The position numbers and the translations under genes were made by a program. The notes under the pieces are model-generated. The model worked only from the letters and a program-made list of their open reading frames with translations. It was not told where the DNA came from and did no database searches. From Bacteroidetes bacterium GWF2_33_38 (GTDB lineage: Bacteria > Bacteroidota > Bacteroidia > Bacteroidales > GWF2-33-38), in NCBI GenBank assembly GCA_001769505.1, contig MEOF01000062.1, positions 62,001-126,000 on the forward strand: DNA of 64,000 nucleotides. Reading direction: 5' to 3'. Of the stretch, positions 16,906-24,781 are shown one piece after another (position 1 is the first letter of the stretch; each line of letters begins with the position of its first letter).

Positions 16906-17012
16906 GAATTTTTTTTCTTAAAAAGGAAGTAAAAAGTCGAAAATTATCAAATATTTATTGTTAGTAATTATATAACTGACTTTTATGCAACCAATAATCA
17001 GTTTTTTAGTCT

Positions 17013-17020
17013 TAGTTTTG
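17013..17020 (+). promoter_or_regulatory. -7 promoter box (TAGTTTTG) of the LVIVD lipoprotein operon
   Basis: TAGTTTTG lies 10 bp before the first possible ATG (17031) and 19 bp before the second (17040). This short distance implies a very short leader and favours the second start. Confidence 0.5.
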
Positions 17021-17030
17021 TAAAAATAAA

Positions 17031-17567
17031 ATGAGAAAAATGAAAACAATAAATTTATTTATCGCACTCTTATTCGTTTCAATTTTTTCTGCTTGTGTAA
17101 TTTCTGATGAAGAAATTGAAGTCGAAGGATTAAAACCAATTTACATTAGTAAAACCGAAGCATATAATGTAGCTTCACAAGCAGCTATTCCGATTACGGT
17201 TCCTGGTAAAATTTACCGTTATCATAATTTTATTTTTATAAACGAAAAAGGAAAGGGAATTCATATTATTGATAATACAACTCCTTCAGCTCCTTTAAAA
17301 ATTGCGTTTATTAATATACCTGGGAACTACGATATGGCAGTGAGCGGAACGGTTTTATATGCCGATAATTTTACCGATATTATTGCCTTAGATTTGACTG
17401 ATCCGACAAATATTACGATTCTAAAAAGAATTCCGAACGTGATGAGTGCAACAAACTCATATTATCCTGAAAATTATACTGGCTATTTTGAATGTGTCGA
17501 TACTACACAAGGCTATGTTGTTGGCTGGGAAGAAGCTGTTTTAATTGATCCTAAGTGTAATCTTTAA
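17031..17567 (+). CDS. LVIVD-type lipoprotein (short)
   Basis: A lipoprotein: the signal ends FVSIFSAC (lipidated Cys near residue 22). The body has beta-propeller-like repeats of the LVIVD type: FIFINEKGKGIHIIDNTTPSAP and VLYADNFTDIIALDLTDPTN, each 'visible value + location + D-[LI]-[ST]-[DN]-P'. Only about three repeats fit into 178 residues, so it is likely to pair with another protein for a complete propeller. It is 11 bp upstream of a second LVIVD lipoprotein gene, and both are followed by a predicted outer-membrane barrel. Two near starts (17031, 17040) are possible. Function unknown. Confidence 0.75.
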   Translation: MRKMKTINLFIALLFVSIFSACVISDEEIEVEGLKPIYISKTEAYNVASQAAIPITVPGKIYRYHNFIFINEKGKGIHIIDNTTPSAPLKIAFINIPGNYDMAVSGTVLYADNFTDIIALDLTDPTNITILKRIPNVMSATNSYYPENYTGYFECVDTTQGYVVGWEEAVLIDPKCNL

Positions 17568-17578
17568 TTCTAAGAACG

Positions 17579-18337
17579 ATGAAATCAAAACTAACATATT
17601 TAATAATTGCATCTGTAATGCTCATTATAAATGCATGCTCGAAAGATAACGGAGATATATCTTATGATAGCAGGAGCGGGCAGGGGGGCTCGATGGCTCG
17701 ATTTGCGATAAAAGGAAATTATCTTTATGTTGTCGATAATCAAAGTTTGAATGTACTTGATATTTCAAATCTTGATGATCCTCAATTTATCGATAAAATC
17801 GAAATAGGATTTGGAATTGAAACCATATTTCCTTTTAAGGATAATCTTTTTTTAGGGGCTCAAGACGGAATGTATATTTATGATATAACAAATCCTGAAA
17901 GTCCTAGTCAGACTTCGGTTTATGAGCATATTACCTCGTGCGACCCCGTGGTTGTAAACGATTCGTTAGCTTTTGTTACGCTTCGTAATGGAGGCAGTTG
18001 TCAAACAGGTTTTACCGAAGACCAATTAGATATTATCGATATTAGCGATTTGGATTATCCAATAAATCTTGTTTCTCACGAAATGACCGAACCATATGGG
18101 CTTGGACTTGATAGCATAATATTATTTATTTGTCATGGCGAAGAAGGTCTTGGTATTTACGATGTCAGTAACATTTATAGCTTAAAAATAGTTGATTTTA
18201 AAACCAATATTTCAGCCTACGACGTAATTCCTTACAATAAAAATTTGTTGGTAGTTGGAGAAACTGGTTTTTATCAATACGATTATTCAAATTTGAATAA
18301 CATTACATTGATTTCACAAATATTAATTGGCGAATAA
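17579..18337 (+). CDS. LVIVD-repeat lipoprotein
   Basis: Lipoprotein signal MKSKLTYLIIASVMLIINAC (lipidated Cys at 20). At least five LVIVD-like blades follow: YLYVVDNQSLNVLDISNLDDP, NLFLGAQDGMYIYDITNPESP, LAFVTLRNGG...LDIIDISDLDYP, ILFICHGEEGLGIYDVSNI and LLVVGETGFYQYDYSNLNN. Length 252. It is probably exposed at the outer membrane surface or in the periplasm as a binding propeller. Its stop lies 11 bp before the following gene's ATG, so the three genes 17031-19016 form one operon. Ligand unknown. Confidence 0.8.
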   Translation: MKSKLTYLIIASVMLIINACSKDNGDISYDSRSGQGGSMARFAIKGNYLYVVDNQSLNVLDISNLDDPQFIDKIEIGFGIETIFPFKDNLFLGAQDGMYIYDITNPESPSQTSVYEHITSCDPVVVNDSLAFVTLRNGGSCQTGFTEDQLDIIDISDLDYPINLVSHEMTEPYGLGLDSIILFICHGEEGLGIYDVSNIYSLKIVDFKTNISAYDVIPYNKNLLVVGETGFYQYDYSNLNNITLISQILIGE

Positions 18338-18347
18338 ACAAACATTT

Positions 18348-19016
18348 ATGAGAAAAATACTTATTGCAATCAGTATCGTGATTTTTATCAGCTCCTCTTA
18401 CTCACAAGAAGTTGCAACAACGGTTAATAAACCTGCAAATATAAAATTTAACATGTTGGCTTTATTTGATCCCGTTTCGGCTTATCAATTTTCTTACGAG
18501 TACGGTATTGGTGGAAGATTTAATTTACAACACGAATTTGGATACATCACACACAATTCGCCGATGTATTATGGAAATGATAAAAAATTGGACGGATTCA
18601 GAATTAAAACAGAATTGAAATATTACATGCCGGATCGTGAACACACTCGAACAGGTATGTATTTTTCGGGAGAAGCAATGTGGAATAAATACAGCATGAC
18701 AAAAGAAGCTCAATTTGCGATGCAAGATTGGTCGTATTTTCAAATGATGGATGTAACTAAACACAAAAATGTATTTGCATTTCATCAGAAATTCGGGTAT
18801 CAAGCAGGGATTAAAGATTCTAAGGTTGTTTTCGATTTCTATATTGGACTGGGAGTTCGTTCGGTTTATACCCAAACCGATTATCCAGAGGAAGGTGAAT
18901 TAGTTTCGGGAGAAGATTTAGATTTTTTCACAGTATTTGGTTCTTCTGATAATGGTTTTAGTGTAAGACCAAGTTTTACAATGGGATACAAAATAGGAAT
19001 ATTTTTATCGAAATAG
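18348..19016 (+). CDS. Predicted outer-membrane beta-barrel protein
   Basis: The ATG at 18348 is chosen because it begins a clean signal peptide (MRKILIAISIVIFISSSYS, then Q-E-V); the TTG at 18327 lies inside the previous gene. The mature chain shows barrel strands (KFNMLALFDPVSAYQFSYEY, FNLQHEFGYITH, FRIKTELKYYM, MYFSGEAMWNKYSM, SVRPSFTMGYKIGIFLSK) and ends in a strand, as expected for a BAM substrate. About 222 residues. It ends an operon with two LVIVD lipoproteins and is followed by a strong bidirectional terminator. Function unknown. Confidence 0.72.
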   Translation: MRKILIAISIVIFISSSYSQEVATTVNKPANIKFNMLALFDPVSAYQFSYEYGIGGRFNLQHEFGYITHNSPMYYGNDKKLDGFRIKTELKYYMPDREHTRTGMYFSGEAMWNKYSMTKEAQFAMQDWSYFQMMDVTKHKNVFAFHQKFGYQAGIKDSKVVFDFYIGLGVRSVYTQTDYPEEGELVSGEDLDFFTVFGSSDNGFSVRPSFTMGYKIGIFLSK

Positions 19017-19033
19017 TAAGAAACATTAAATAT

Positions 19034-19063
19034 AAAAAACGCCGATTAATCGGCGTTTTTTTA
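19034..19063. terminator. Bidirectional terminator, 28-bp perfect palindrome
   Basis: A run of A, then ACGCCGAT / ATCGGCGT centred on TTAA, then a run of T forms a perfect palindrome (19034-19061) that ends both the plus-strand operon and the minus-strand HMA gene. The stop codon of the HMA gene (19061-19063) lies inside its T run. Confidence 0.88.
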
Positions 19064-19420
19064 ATGCCCAACGTGATTTGGGTCATCAGGCTTTTTACAG
19101 CAAGGAGGCAGTTTTTCGTAGGCTTTTGGGTCAGCTGGTATGTTATCTGCATCGTAACCTAATTTTGCAATTCCGTTTCGTAGATTGTCAATGTTTGTTT
19201 TGTTTGTTTTGTATTTGATAACAACAATTTTAGTATCCATGTACAATAGAGCATCAACTACACCTTTCTCAAAGACCATGTTTTTTTCAATTCTATCTTT
19301 ACACATTCCACATTGAGCTGAGGTTTGAATCGAAACTTCAGCAAGGTTTTTTTGTGCAGACACCTTGATTCCAATAAATATTGAAACCAGAACAACAATT
19401 ATTTTAATTCTTTTCATCAT
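19061..19420 (-). CDS. Secreted heavy-metal-associated (HMA) domain protein
   Basis: A signal peptide (KRIKIIVVLVSIFIGIKVSAQ) precedes a single HMA fold: EVSIQTSAQCGMCKDRIEKNM, with metal-binding cysteines spaced CGMC where the common motif is GMxCxxC, then VVDALLYMDTKIVVIKYKTNKT and LGYDADNIPAD. The tail has a second Cys pair (LPPCCKK) and ends His-Val-Gly-His, so it may add ligands. Length 119. It probably binds copper or another soft metal in the periplasm. It is encoded alone, with its stop inside the shared terminator. Confidence 0.82.
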   Translation of the reverse strand: MMKRIKIIVVLVSIFIGIKVSAQKNLAEVSIQTSAQCGMCKDRIEKNMVFEKGVVDALLYMDTKIVVIKYKTNKTNIDNLRNGIAKLGYDADNIPADPKAYEKLPPCCKKPDDPNHVGH

Positions 19421-19482
19421 AATTCGAAAGTAAACAAATTCTACATCAATTCAAATCATAATGCGAACTTTTCATGAGAGAA

Positions 19483-20424
19483 TTAATCATTTAATACATT
19501 TTCTACCAATCGTACATTTGTTTGAATTCGTGTAAGAGCATCAAGTGTAATTATTAAATGATTGCTAGGAAATTGTCGTTGTTCCCATGTTTCAGTGTAG
19601 TTTCTTGTATTATCATCAACATCAAACAACGAATTTACTAATTTACGTTGCATATCGTCGATTTTATCACAGGCTAACACCTTATTTTTGTAATCTGCAA
19701 TTTTAGTTTTTAATGCAGACAATTCGCCAATTCCATTTTTGCGATAAAGAATTAAATATGAAATTTCAGTATCATCGCTGTTGTAAATAATTTTGCAGGA
19801 ATCATTATTCATATTTTTGTTGTCTGATGCAACAAGTATTTCATTTTTAATGTTTTCGATATAATTAAACAATTCATCAGATTTTTGAGAAATATCGTTG
19901 CTAATGCTTGAATTTTCATCATTTAGCGATAAGCACAATTGCTTGTTATTAAAAATGTTTATGCTGATTGTATCAAGAATTGATTTGCTAACATTCAGAG
20001 AAAGTAACACACTGAATACGGCTAAAAATATTAGTCCAAACATAATTCCCATAAAATTTAACGATGTGTTCTTTTTATCTTTTCGTGTTTGGTAAAGATA
20101 AACTGGCAAAAACAAAATAAATGGGAGTGGAATTCCAATTACAAGGAACATTCCTGCACCTGGCCAATGCATAATTTTAAATAATGCTCCGATAAATACA
20201 ATAAAAAAAACTAAAAATGTTACGATGTGCAGCCATTTGTATCTTTGTTCTTCCTGACTTTTGTAATCGCTTACTAAAGCCGATGGAAGAAACAAAAAAC
20301 TGAATATAAAAATTGCTAATGTCAGAAGGACATTTGCACCTGGCCAATGCATAACTTTGAAAATAGAGCCAAGCAACATTAGGTTAGCACTGACTATTCC
20401 TGATATATAAATTAACTTTTTCAT
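19483..20424 (-). CDS. GldL-related membrane protein with two HWPGA repeats
   Basis: The N-terminal half holds four to five membrane helices in which the motif FK-x-x-HWPGA occurs twice (IFKVMHWPGANVLL and LFKIMHWPGAGMFL), each at a helix end and followed by a hydrophobic segment. This is the pattern of the N-terminal membrane domain of GldL, the T9SS/gliding motor protein. The C-terminal half (about residues 150-313) is soluble and mostly helical, probably periplasmic. It is not GldL itself, which is made with GldM. It follows the larger HWPGA protein in the PadR operon, 18 bp after that gene's stop. Function unknown. Confidence 0.8.
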   Translation of the reverse strand: MKKLIYISGIVSANLMLLGSIFKVMHWPGANVLLTLAIFIFSFLFLPSALVSDYKSQEEQRYKWLHIVTFLVFFIVFIGALFKIMHWPGAGMFLVIGIPLPFILFLPVYLYQTRKDKKNTSLNFMGIMFGLIFLAVFSVLLSLNVSKSILDTISINIFNNKQLCLSLNDENSSISNDISQKSDELFNYIENIKNEILVASDNKNMNNDSCKIIYNSDDTEISYLILYRKNGIGELSALKTKIADYKNKVLACDKIDDMQRKLVNSLFDVDDNTRNYTETWEQRQFPSNHLIITLDALTRIQTNVRLVENVLND

Positions 20425-20442
20425 AGTTTTAAAATTTAAAGG

Positions 20443-21900
20443 TTAAATATTTTTGTGAATTACAGTTTTAATTGATTCTGATTCAATTAATTGAACTTTT
20501 AACTCTAAATCGGACAAAATTTGTAATGCACTTATAATTACAGTATTGTAAAAATTTATTTGTTCCCACGAACGTATTTGCGAATCGTGCATTTTATCAG
20601 ACGTGTCCAGTAGTTTATCTACCATTGAATTAATATCTTGATTGTCAGGTATATTACTATGAATATTCATTTTGAAAGTTTCGGTTTTTTCTTTTAGTGA
20701 AATTGCTAAACCATTGGCATTTTTTCCCAACATAATTTTAGTTACAAAATCATTATTGTCTTTTGAATTAATCATGAATGTTTTAGATAAGTATTCAATG
20801 GCAGTTGCTGAATCTACATTTTCAACAGCTTGAATGAGCTCAATTTTTATATCATGAATAAAATTACATAAATCATGAGCTTCTTGTTGAATTTTAATAA
20901 TTTGAGATTCTTTATTGGTTTTAAGGCTATCGGGCTGACTTAGAAAATCGGCTACAAGCTTATCGTTTTTGTTTTCATAATATTGAGCAACGATTAGTTT
21001 ATCACTATCATCGTTTACAAAAGTTACTAATACATTTTTAGATACATTCATTGCTAACAAAAACGTGAACAAAATGAAAAACATCGACGTAGTTATTAAG
21101 AAAATATATTGTCCTGTTATTTTTCCTGACTCTTTAAATTTACGGTACGTAAACATCGGAAGAAATATCCAAAATAACATTGCCGAACCTAGTAACATTA
21201 ATACAAAAGCTCCCGGCCAATGAAACATTTTAAAAGCAGTTGATATTTCAAAAACCATAAGTGCTATAACACCGATAATGTATATTCGTTTTTCTTTTTT
21301 ATCTGAAGCTGTTTTTAATTTTACATACAATAATATTGGGAGAAATATCCACAACAACACAATAAAACCTATTTCCATCAATATATTTGCTCCAGGCCAA
21401 TGCTGAACTTTAAATAAAATTCCTGCCATAAATGCGATTCCTCCTACCAAAATAGAAAGATGAAGAATTAATTGTCCTTTTTTCTTTGCGTCGCGGTAAT
21501 TTACATAAATAGCCGACGGAAAAAATAAGACACACAGAATAAAGAATCCTAACACAAGACCAATGCCAGCTCCAGGCCAATGAAAAATTTTAAATACGGT
21601 GGCTAACCCAAGCATTGCAAGGGATATTAAGCCCGAAATTTTCATAGTTGTTTTCATAAGTTTATAGTTTTTATCGATTAATAAACGGGTGTTTTCCTGA
21701 ATTTTTTGGAGAACCTTAATGCCTGTTTGTTGTTTTATTATTTCATACGCCTCGTTAAAACTTTTTCCTTGATTCATTTCTTGTTCCACTTCACAACAAA
21801 TATGATCGATTAAGTCTTCAGCCAAATGCAGAAATGTTATTTTAGCCATTTCTACATCAGCGACAATTGTGTCAACCTGTTGTTTGTTAAGCGTGTACAT
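20443..21900 (-). CDS. Membrane protein with PadR-linked N-terminal domain and three HWPGA (GldL-like) repeats
   Basis: Residues 1-80 are soluble and helical (LAEDLIDHICCEVEQEMNQG, FNEAYEII), resembling the HAAS/DUF1700-type domains often encoded next to PadR regulators. Then come about eight membrane helices with three copies of the motif: FKIFHWPGAGIG, FKVQHWPGANIL and FKMFHWPGAFVL. A long soluble C-terminal region follows (about 285-485), alignable in outline with that of the next gene (shared NVSKNVLVTF / NVSKSILDTI). Its ATG overlaps the padR gene by 14 bp. It is probably an envelope-stress or sensory membrane protein whose synthesis PadR controls; this is inference. Confidence 0.8.
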   Translation of the reverse strand: MYTLNKQQVDTIVADVEMAKITFLHLAEDLIDHICCEVEQEMNQGKSFNEAYEIIKQQTGIKVLQKIQENTRLLIDKNYKLMKTTMKISGLISLAMLGLATVFKIFHWPGAGIGLVLGFFILCVLFFPSAIYVNYRDAKKKGQLILHLSILVGGIAFMAGILFKVQHWPGANILMEIGFIVLLWIFLPILLYVKLKTASDKKEKRIYIIGVIALMVFEISTAFKMFHWPGAFVLMLLGSAMLFWIFLPMFTYRKFKESGKITGQYIFLITTSMFFILFTFLLAMNVSKNVLVTFVNDDSDKLIVAQYYENKNDKLVADFLSQPDSLKTNKESQIIKIQQEAHDLCNFIHDIKIELIQAVENVDSATAIEYLSKTFMINSKDNNDFVTKIMLGKNANGLAISLKEKTETFKMNIHSNIPDNQDINSMVDKLLDTSDKMHDSQIRSWEQINFYNTVIISALQILSDLELKVQLIESESIKTVIHKNI

Positions 21901-22237
21901 AGTCTAATCCGTAATTTGGTTTTAAAAGAATTCGAATTGTATTTACAAACTCTTCGAGTTCGGCGATTTTCTCTTTTGCGGTGCTAGTACCTTTTTCGGT
22001 TAGTGAATAATAAATCCGATTGCGGTTATTAATAACTTCTGACTCGGTTTTTACTATTCCGTCTTGTTCTAATTTATGCAAAATTGGATACAATGCTCCA
22101 AATGTGAGTTCAATCTTACCTTTTGAAATCAATTTTACACTTTGTGTGATTTCGTAACCATACATTCGTCCTCTTTCAGATAAAAGCTTTAGAATAATAG
22201 GTTTTAAGGTTCCTTTTAATAAATCGTTCGATGCCAT
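21887..22237 (-). CDS. PadR family transcriptional regulator
   Basis: A short winged-helix repressor (116 residues, PadR subfamily 2 without the long C-terminal helix domain). Recognisable parts: LKPIILKLLSERGRMYGYEITQSV, LTFGALYPILHKLEQDGIVK (recognition helix and wing start) and RIYYSLTEKG, then a C-terminal dimer helix (KEKIAELEEFVNTIRILL). It overlaps the following membrane-protein gene by 14 bp, the usual arrangement for PadR and its membrane target. A near-perfect inverted repeat fills its own promoter spacer, so autoregulation is likely. Confidence 0.93.
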   Translation of the reverse strand: MASNDLLKGTLKPIILKLLSERGRMYGYEITQSVKLISKGKIELTFGALYPILHKLEQDGIVKTESEVINNRNRIYYSLTEKGTSTAKEKIAELEEFVNTIRILLKPNYGLDYVHA

Positions 22238-22282
22238 AATTATAATTTTTATTTATATAACGAATCATTTATATTTATATTG

Positions 22283-22313
22283 CAAATATATATAAGTAAT
22301 TTATATATACAAA
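22283..22313 (-). promoter_or_regulatory. padR promoter with operator-like inverted repeat in the spacer
   Basis: On the minus strand: -33 TTTG (22310-22313), a spacer of exactly 19 bp, and -7 TATATTTG (22283-22290). The inverted repeat TATATATAA-(5 bp)-TTATATATA (22287-22309) fills the spacer and overlaps the -7 box. A dimeric repressor bound there would block RNA polymerase. The AT-only arms lower certainty. Confidence 0.65.
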
Positions 22314-22391
22314 AATATTTTAAGATTCATTGCTTAAATAATTATAAAGCGAAGATTTCAGCTTCCGCCAGAATGATGACCGATTTGAGAT

Positions 22392-23015
22392 TTATTTTAG
22401 GTATTCTTGAAAAACAATCAATTTTCCATTTTCAAAATTTAGCGAAAATTCTGAGTCGAGCGACTCATTAAGTGTTCCTTTCCACCACGAATCCAAGTTG
22501 TATTTATCTAATGGATATTTCAAATTGATTGAAGATATCGGAGTATTGGGTGTGAGTGAAAATATCGAAACTTGTTGACCTTTGTAGCTGTTAAATGTTG
22601 TTGATTCGATAATCGGACTTAGTATTCCATAATTTGTAAACATTGTTACTTGAATGCTTTCGATGTAATTGCTTATCAACGAAATGTTTCCAATGCTGTG
22701 ATCTTCTCGTTTGCCAGTTGCTCCAAGTATAACAATTTCAGTAATATGTTGCTTAATACACCAGTTTACGGCTTTAGTTAAATCGTTTGTATTTTGGTCG
22801 GTGTCGTGAATGAGTATATGCGAATACTCATTTTTAATTTCCCTAGAAACGGAGTCTAAATCGCCAATGATTAAATCGGGTTTTAGTCCGTAGTTTAATA
22901 AGTTATTTGTGGCTCCATCGCAACAGATAATTTGATTTGCATTGTTCAATATTTGTAATGGAATTCCATGTGTGGGAAATTCTCCGTTTGCGAGTATTAC
23001 GGTTTTGTTTTTCAT
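22392..23015 (-). CDS. thiN: Thiamine pyrophosphokinase
   Basis: It transfers pyrophosphate from ATP to thiamine, making thiamine pyrophosphate. Signature parts: ILANGEFPTH at the start, ICCDGATNNLL, PDLIIGDLDS (catalytic Asp cluster), DTDQNTNDLTKAV, and ILGATGKREDHSIGNI. The C-terminal beta domain includes VSIFSLTPNTPI. Length 207, normal. It overlaps the transporter gene by 4 bp, so transport and activation of thiamine are probably translated together. Confidence 0.93.
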   Translation of the reverse strand: MKNKTVILANGEFPTHGIPLQILNNANQIICCDGATNNLLNYGLKPDLIIGDLDSVSREIKNEYSHILIHDTDQNTNDLTKAVNWCIKQHITEIVILGATGKREDHSIGNISLISNYIESIQVTMFTNYGILSPIIESTTFNSYKGQQVSIFSLTPNTPISSINLKYPLDKYNLDSWWKGTLNESLDSEFSLNFENGKLIVFQEYLK

Positions 23016-23602
23016 TGACTAGCAGAATTTGCAATTTTTTTCCATTCAATAAATCCTACAATTGAAAGCACAAAATAAGCGGCGAAAAGAATACTTGTTA
23101 AGTACAAATCTTTGTAAAAATATAATCCTATCGACACAAAGTTAACCAAAATCCAAATATACCAATGTTCGATAATTTTTCGAGCAAGCATCCATGTTGC
23201 AGTAATGCTGAGTGAGGTTGTAAACGAATCCCAATATGGAACGGTTGAGTCGGTGTAATTAATTAATAGGAAGCTAATAGCAACAAATAAAAATGCAGAA
23301 ATAATTGTTAGTACAACTCCTGTTTTTTTATTGAGATAGCTGATTGAAAGAATTTTTTGTTGTTTGTATTTTGCTCCGTTTATCCACCAATACCAACCGT
23401 AAATGCTAATAAATACATAATAAAACTGCAAGCCCATTTCGGCATAAAAGCCTGAATAGAAAAATACGAGTATGTAGAAAATAGAGGTTATGAGTCCAAT
23501 TGGCCACATACTTGGTTTTCCTTTTATTTCCAAAAAAATATAGATGAATCCTGCTATGGCTCCAATTATTTCAATCCAATTAGCGATTAACCAATTAATC
23601 AT
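23012..23602 (-). CDS. pnuC: PnuC-family transporter, predicted thiamine transporter (PnuT)
   Basis: An integral membrane protein of the PnuC family, with WIEIIGAIAGFIYIFLEI, SMWPIGLITSIFYILVFF, IYGWYWW (a substrate-binding Trp-rich motif) and TATWMLARKIIEHWYIWI. The start at 23602 (MINWLIANW) is chosen because the extension to 23761 is basic and unlike the family, and it would overlap the divergent gene. Members next to thiamine pyrophosphokinase are predicted to carry thiamine (PnuT) and not nicotinamide riboside; the 4-bp overlap with thiN supports that here. I see no TPP riboswitch upstream. Confidence 0.88.
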   Translation of the reverse strand: MINWLIANWIEIIGAIAGFIYIFLEIKGKPSMWPIGLITSIFYILVFFYSGFYAEMGLQFYYVFISIYGWYWWINGAKYKQQKILSISYLNKKTGVVLTIISAFLFVAISFLLINYTDSTVPYWDSFTTSLSITATWMLARKIIEHWYIWILVNFVSIGLYFYKDLYLTSILFAAYFVLSIVGFIEWKKIANSASQ

Positions 23603-23728
23603 AAAAAACAATAAAATTGATGTTCGTTGCAAAATAAAGCTTTCTTTACGAACTTTCAAACTTTTAAAAAATTCAGCGTTAAATTTTGTTAATGAAACAA
23701 AATATTTAGAAAAGGGCTTATTTTTGAA

Positions 23729-23736
23729 TATATTTG
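23729..23736 (+). promoter_or_regulatory. -7 promoter box (TATATTTG) of the double-thioredoxin gene
   Basis: TATATTTG lies 10 bp before the ATG at 23747 and 28 bp before that at 23765. No clear -33 element is seen. It sits in the divergent region shared with the PnuC-type transporter. Confidence 0.45.
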
Positions 23737-23764
23737 TACATAATTTATGTCGAAAATACAATTT

Positions 23765-24778
23765 ATGATGAAATCTTTTTTGACCACTATCTTGTTCGTT
23801 TTGTTCACATTTTTGGGAAAATCACAAAGTGTAGAAACAAGTCCGATTAAATGGCTAAGCATTCAGGAAGCTGAAGAGCTGTGTAAAACAAATCCGCGAA
23901 AAATTATCATCGATTTTTATACCGATTGGTGTGGCTGGTGTAAAGTAATGGATAAAAATACTTTTTCGAATCCAAGCATCGCAAACTACATAAGCCAAAA
24001 TTATTATGCAGTAAAATTTAATGCCGAAACTTTCGATACAATTACGTTTAAAGATAAGCAATATACAAACAAAGGAACGGGAAATCGCTCGCCGCACGAT
24101 TTGGCTGTTGAACTTTTAAATGGAAAAATGTCGTATCCAACCATGCTTTTTTTAGACGAAAAATTGAACATCATTTCTCCAATTGCCGGCTACATGACTC
24201 CTGATAAAATTGAACCGATTTTAGTTTTCTTCGGTCAAGATGTGTATAAGCAAATTCCTTTCGAGGAGTTTAGCTCGTATTTCGATAAAACTTTTAAAGA
24301 TTCGATTCAACGCCCAGAGCTTGTTAAATGGTACACCTTTGAAGAAGCGGTTGAATTGAATACCAAAAATCCTAAAAAGATTGTGCTTCATTTGTATGCC
24401 GACTATAGTATTTTGTCGAAGATTATGCATAAAACTTCGTTTAATCATCCTGAAATTGCTCGATATATCAATGAGAATTATTATCCTGTTTCGTTCGATG
24501 TATTGAGCAAAGACACGGTTCATTTTAAAAATAATTTGTTTATAAACGAAAATAAAGAGCATCCTTTTCACCAGCTTGCAGTGAGTTTGTTGCAAGGAAA
24601 GATGTCGTTTCCGCAAGTTGTATATCTTGGAAGCGACAACAATTTAATTAGCGTTGTTCCTGGATATTTTCCGCCGGAGGTGTTAGAAACAGTACTTCAT
24701 TTTTTTAAAGACGACGCTTTTAAAACAACAAAATTCGACGATTATCGAAAAACATTTCAAAGCAATATTCCGAAATAA
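23765..24778 (+). CDS. Secreted tandem thioredoxin-fold protein, second domain inactive
   Basis: A signal peptide (MMKSFLTTILFVLFTFLGKSQ) followed by two thioredoxin folds of similar outline (about 25-165 and 185-330). The first has the redox motif DWCGWCK and the cis-Pro in SYPTMLFLD. The second aligns (FEEAVELNTKNPKKIVLHLYADY, then SFPQVVYLG) but has SILSK where WCGWCK should be, so it lacks both cysteines. It is probably a periplasmic disulfide-handling protein with one active and one binding domain. An ATG at 23747 is also possible. The upstream neighbour is divergent. Confidence 0.85.
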   Translation: MMKSFLTTILFVLFTFLGKSQSVETSPIKWLSIQEAEELCKTNPRKIIIDFYTDWCGWCKVMDKNTFSNPSIANYISQNYYAVKFNAETFDTITFKDKQYTNKGTGNRSPHDLAVELLNGKMSYPTMLFLDEKLNIISPIAGYMTPDKIEPILVFFGQDVYKQIPFEEFSSYFDKTFKDSIQRPELVKWYTFEEAVELNTKNPKKIVLHLYADYSILSKIMHKTSFNHPEIARYINENYYPVSFDVLSKDTVHFKNNLFINENKEHPFHQLAVSLLQGKMSFPQVVYLGSDNNLISVVPGYFPPEVLETVLHFFKDDAFKTTKFDDYRKTFQSNIPK

Positions 24779-24781
24779 ATT

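Noticed and set aside
22340-22391. Second REP-like hairpin with GAAG..CTTCC arms
   Set aside because: The arms are only four to five bp and the similarity to the 12.8-kb repeat is weak.
23603-23761. Upstream extension of the PnuC-type transporter to 23761
   Set aside because: The added 53 residues are basic and unlike the family, and they overlap the divergent gene's start region. The ATG at 23602 begins the known first helix.
23603-23764. TPP riboswitch before the thiamine transporter
   Set aside because: No CTGAGA-type box or matching stems on the minus strand.
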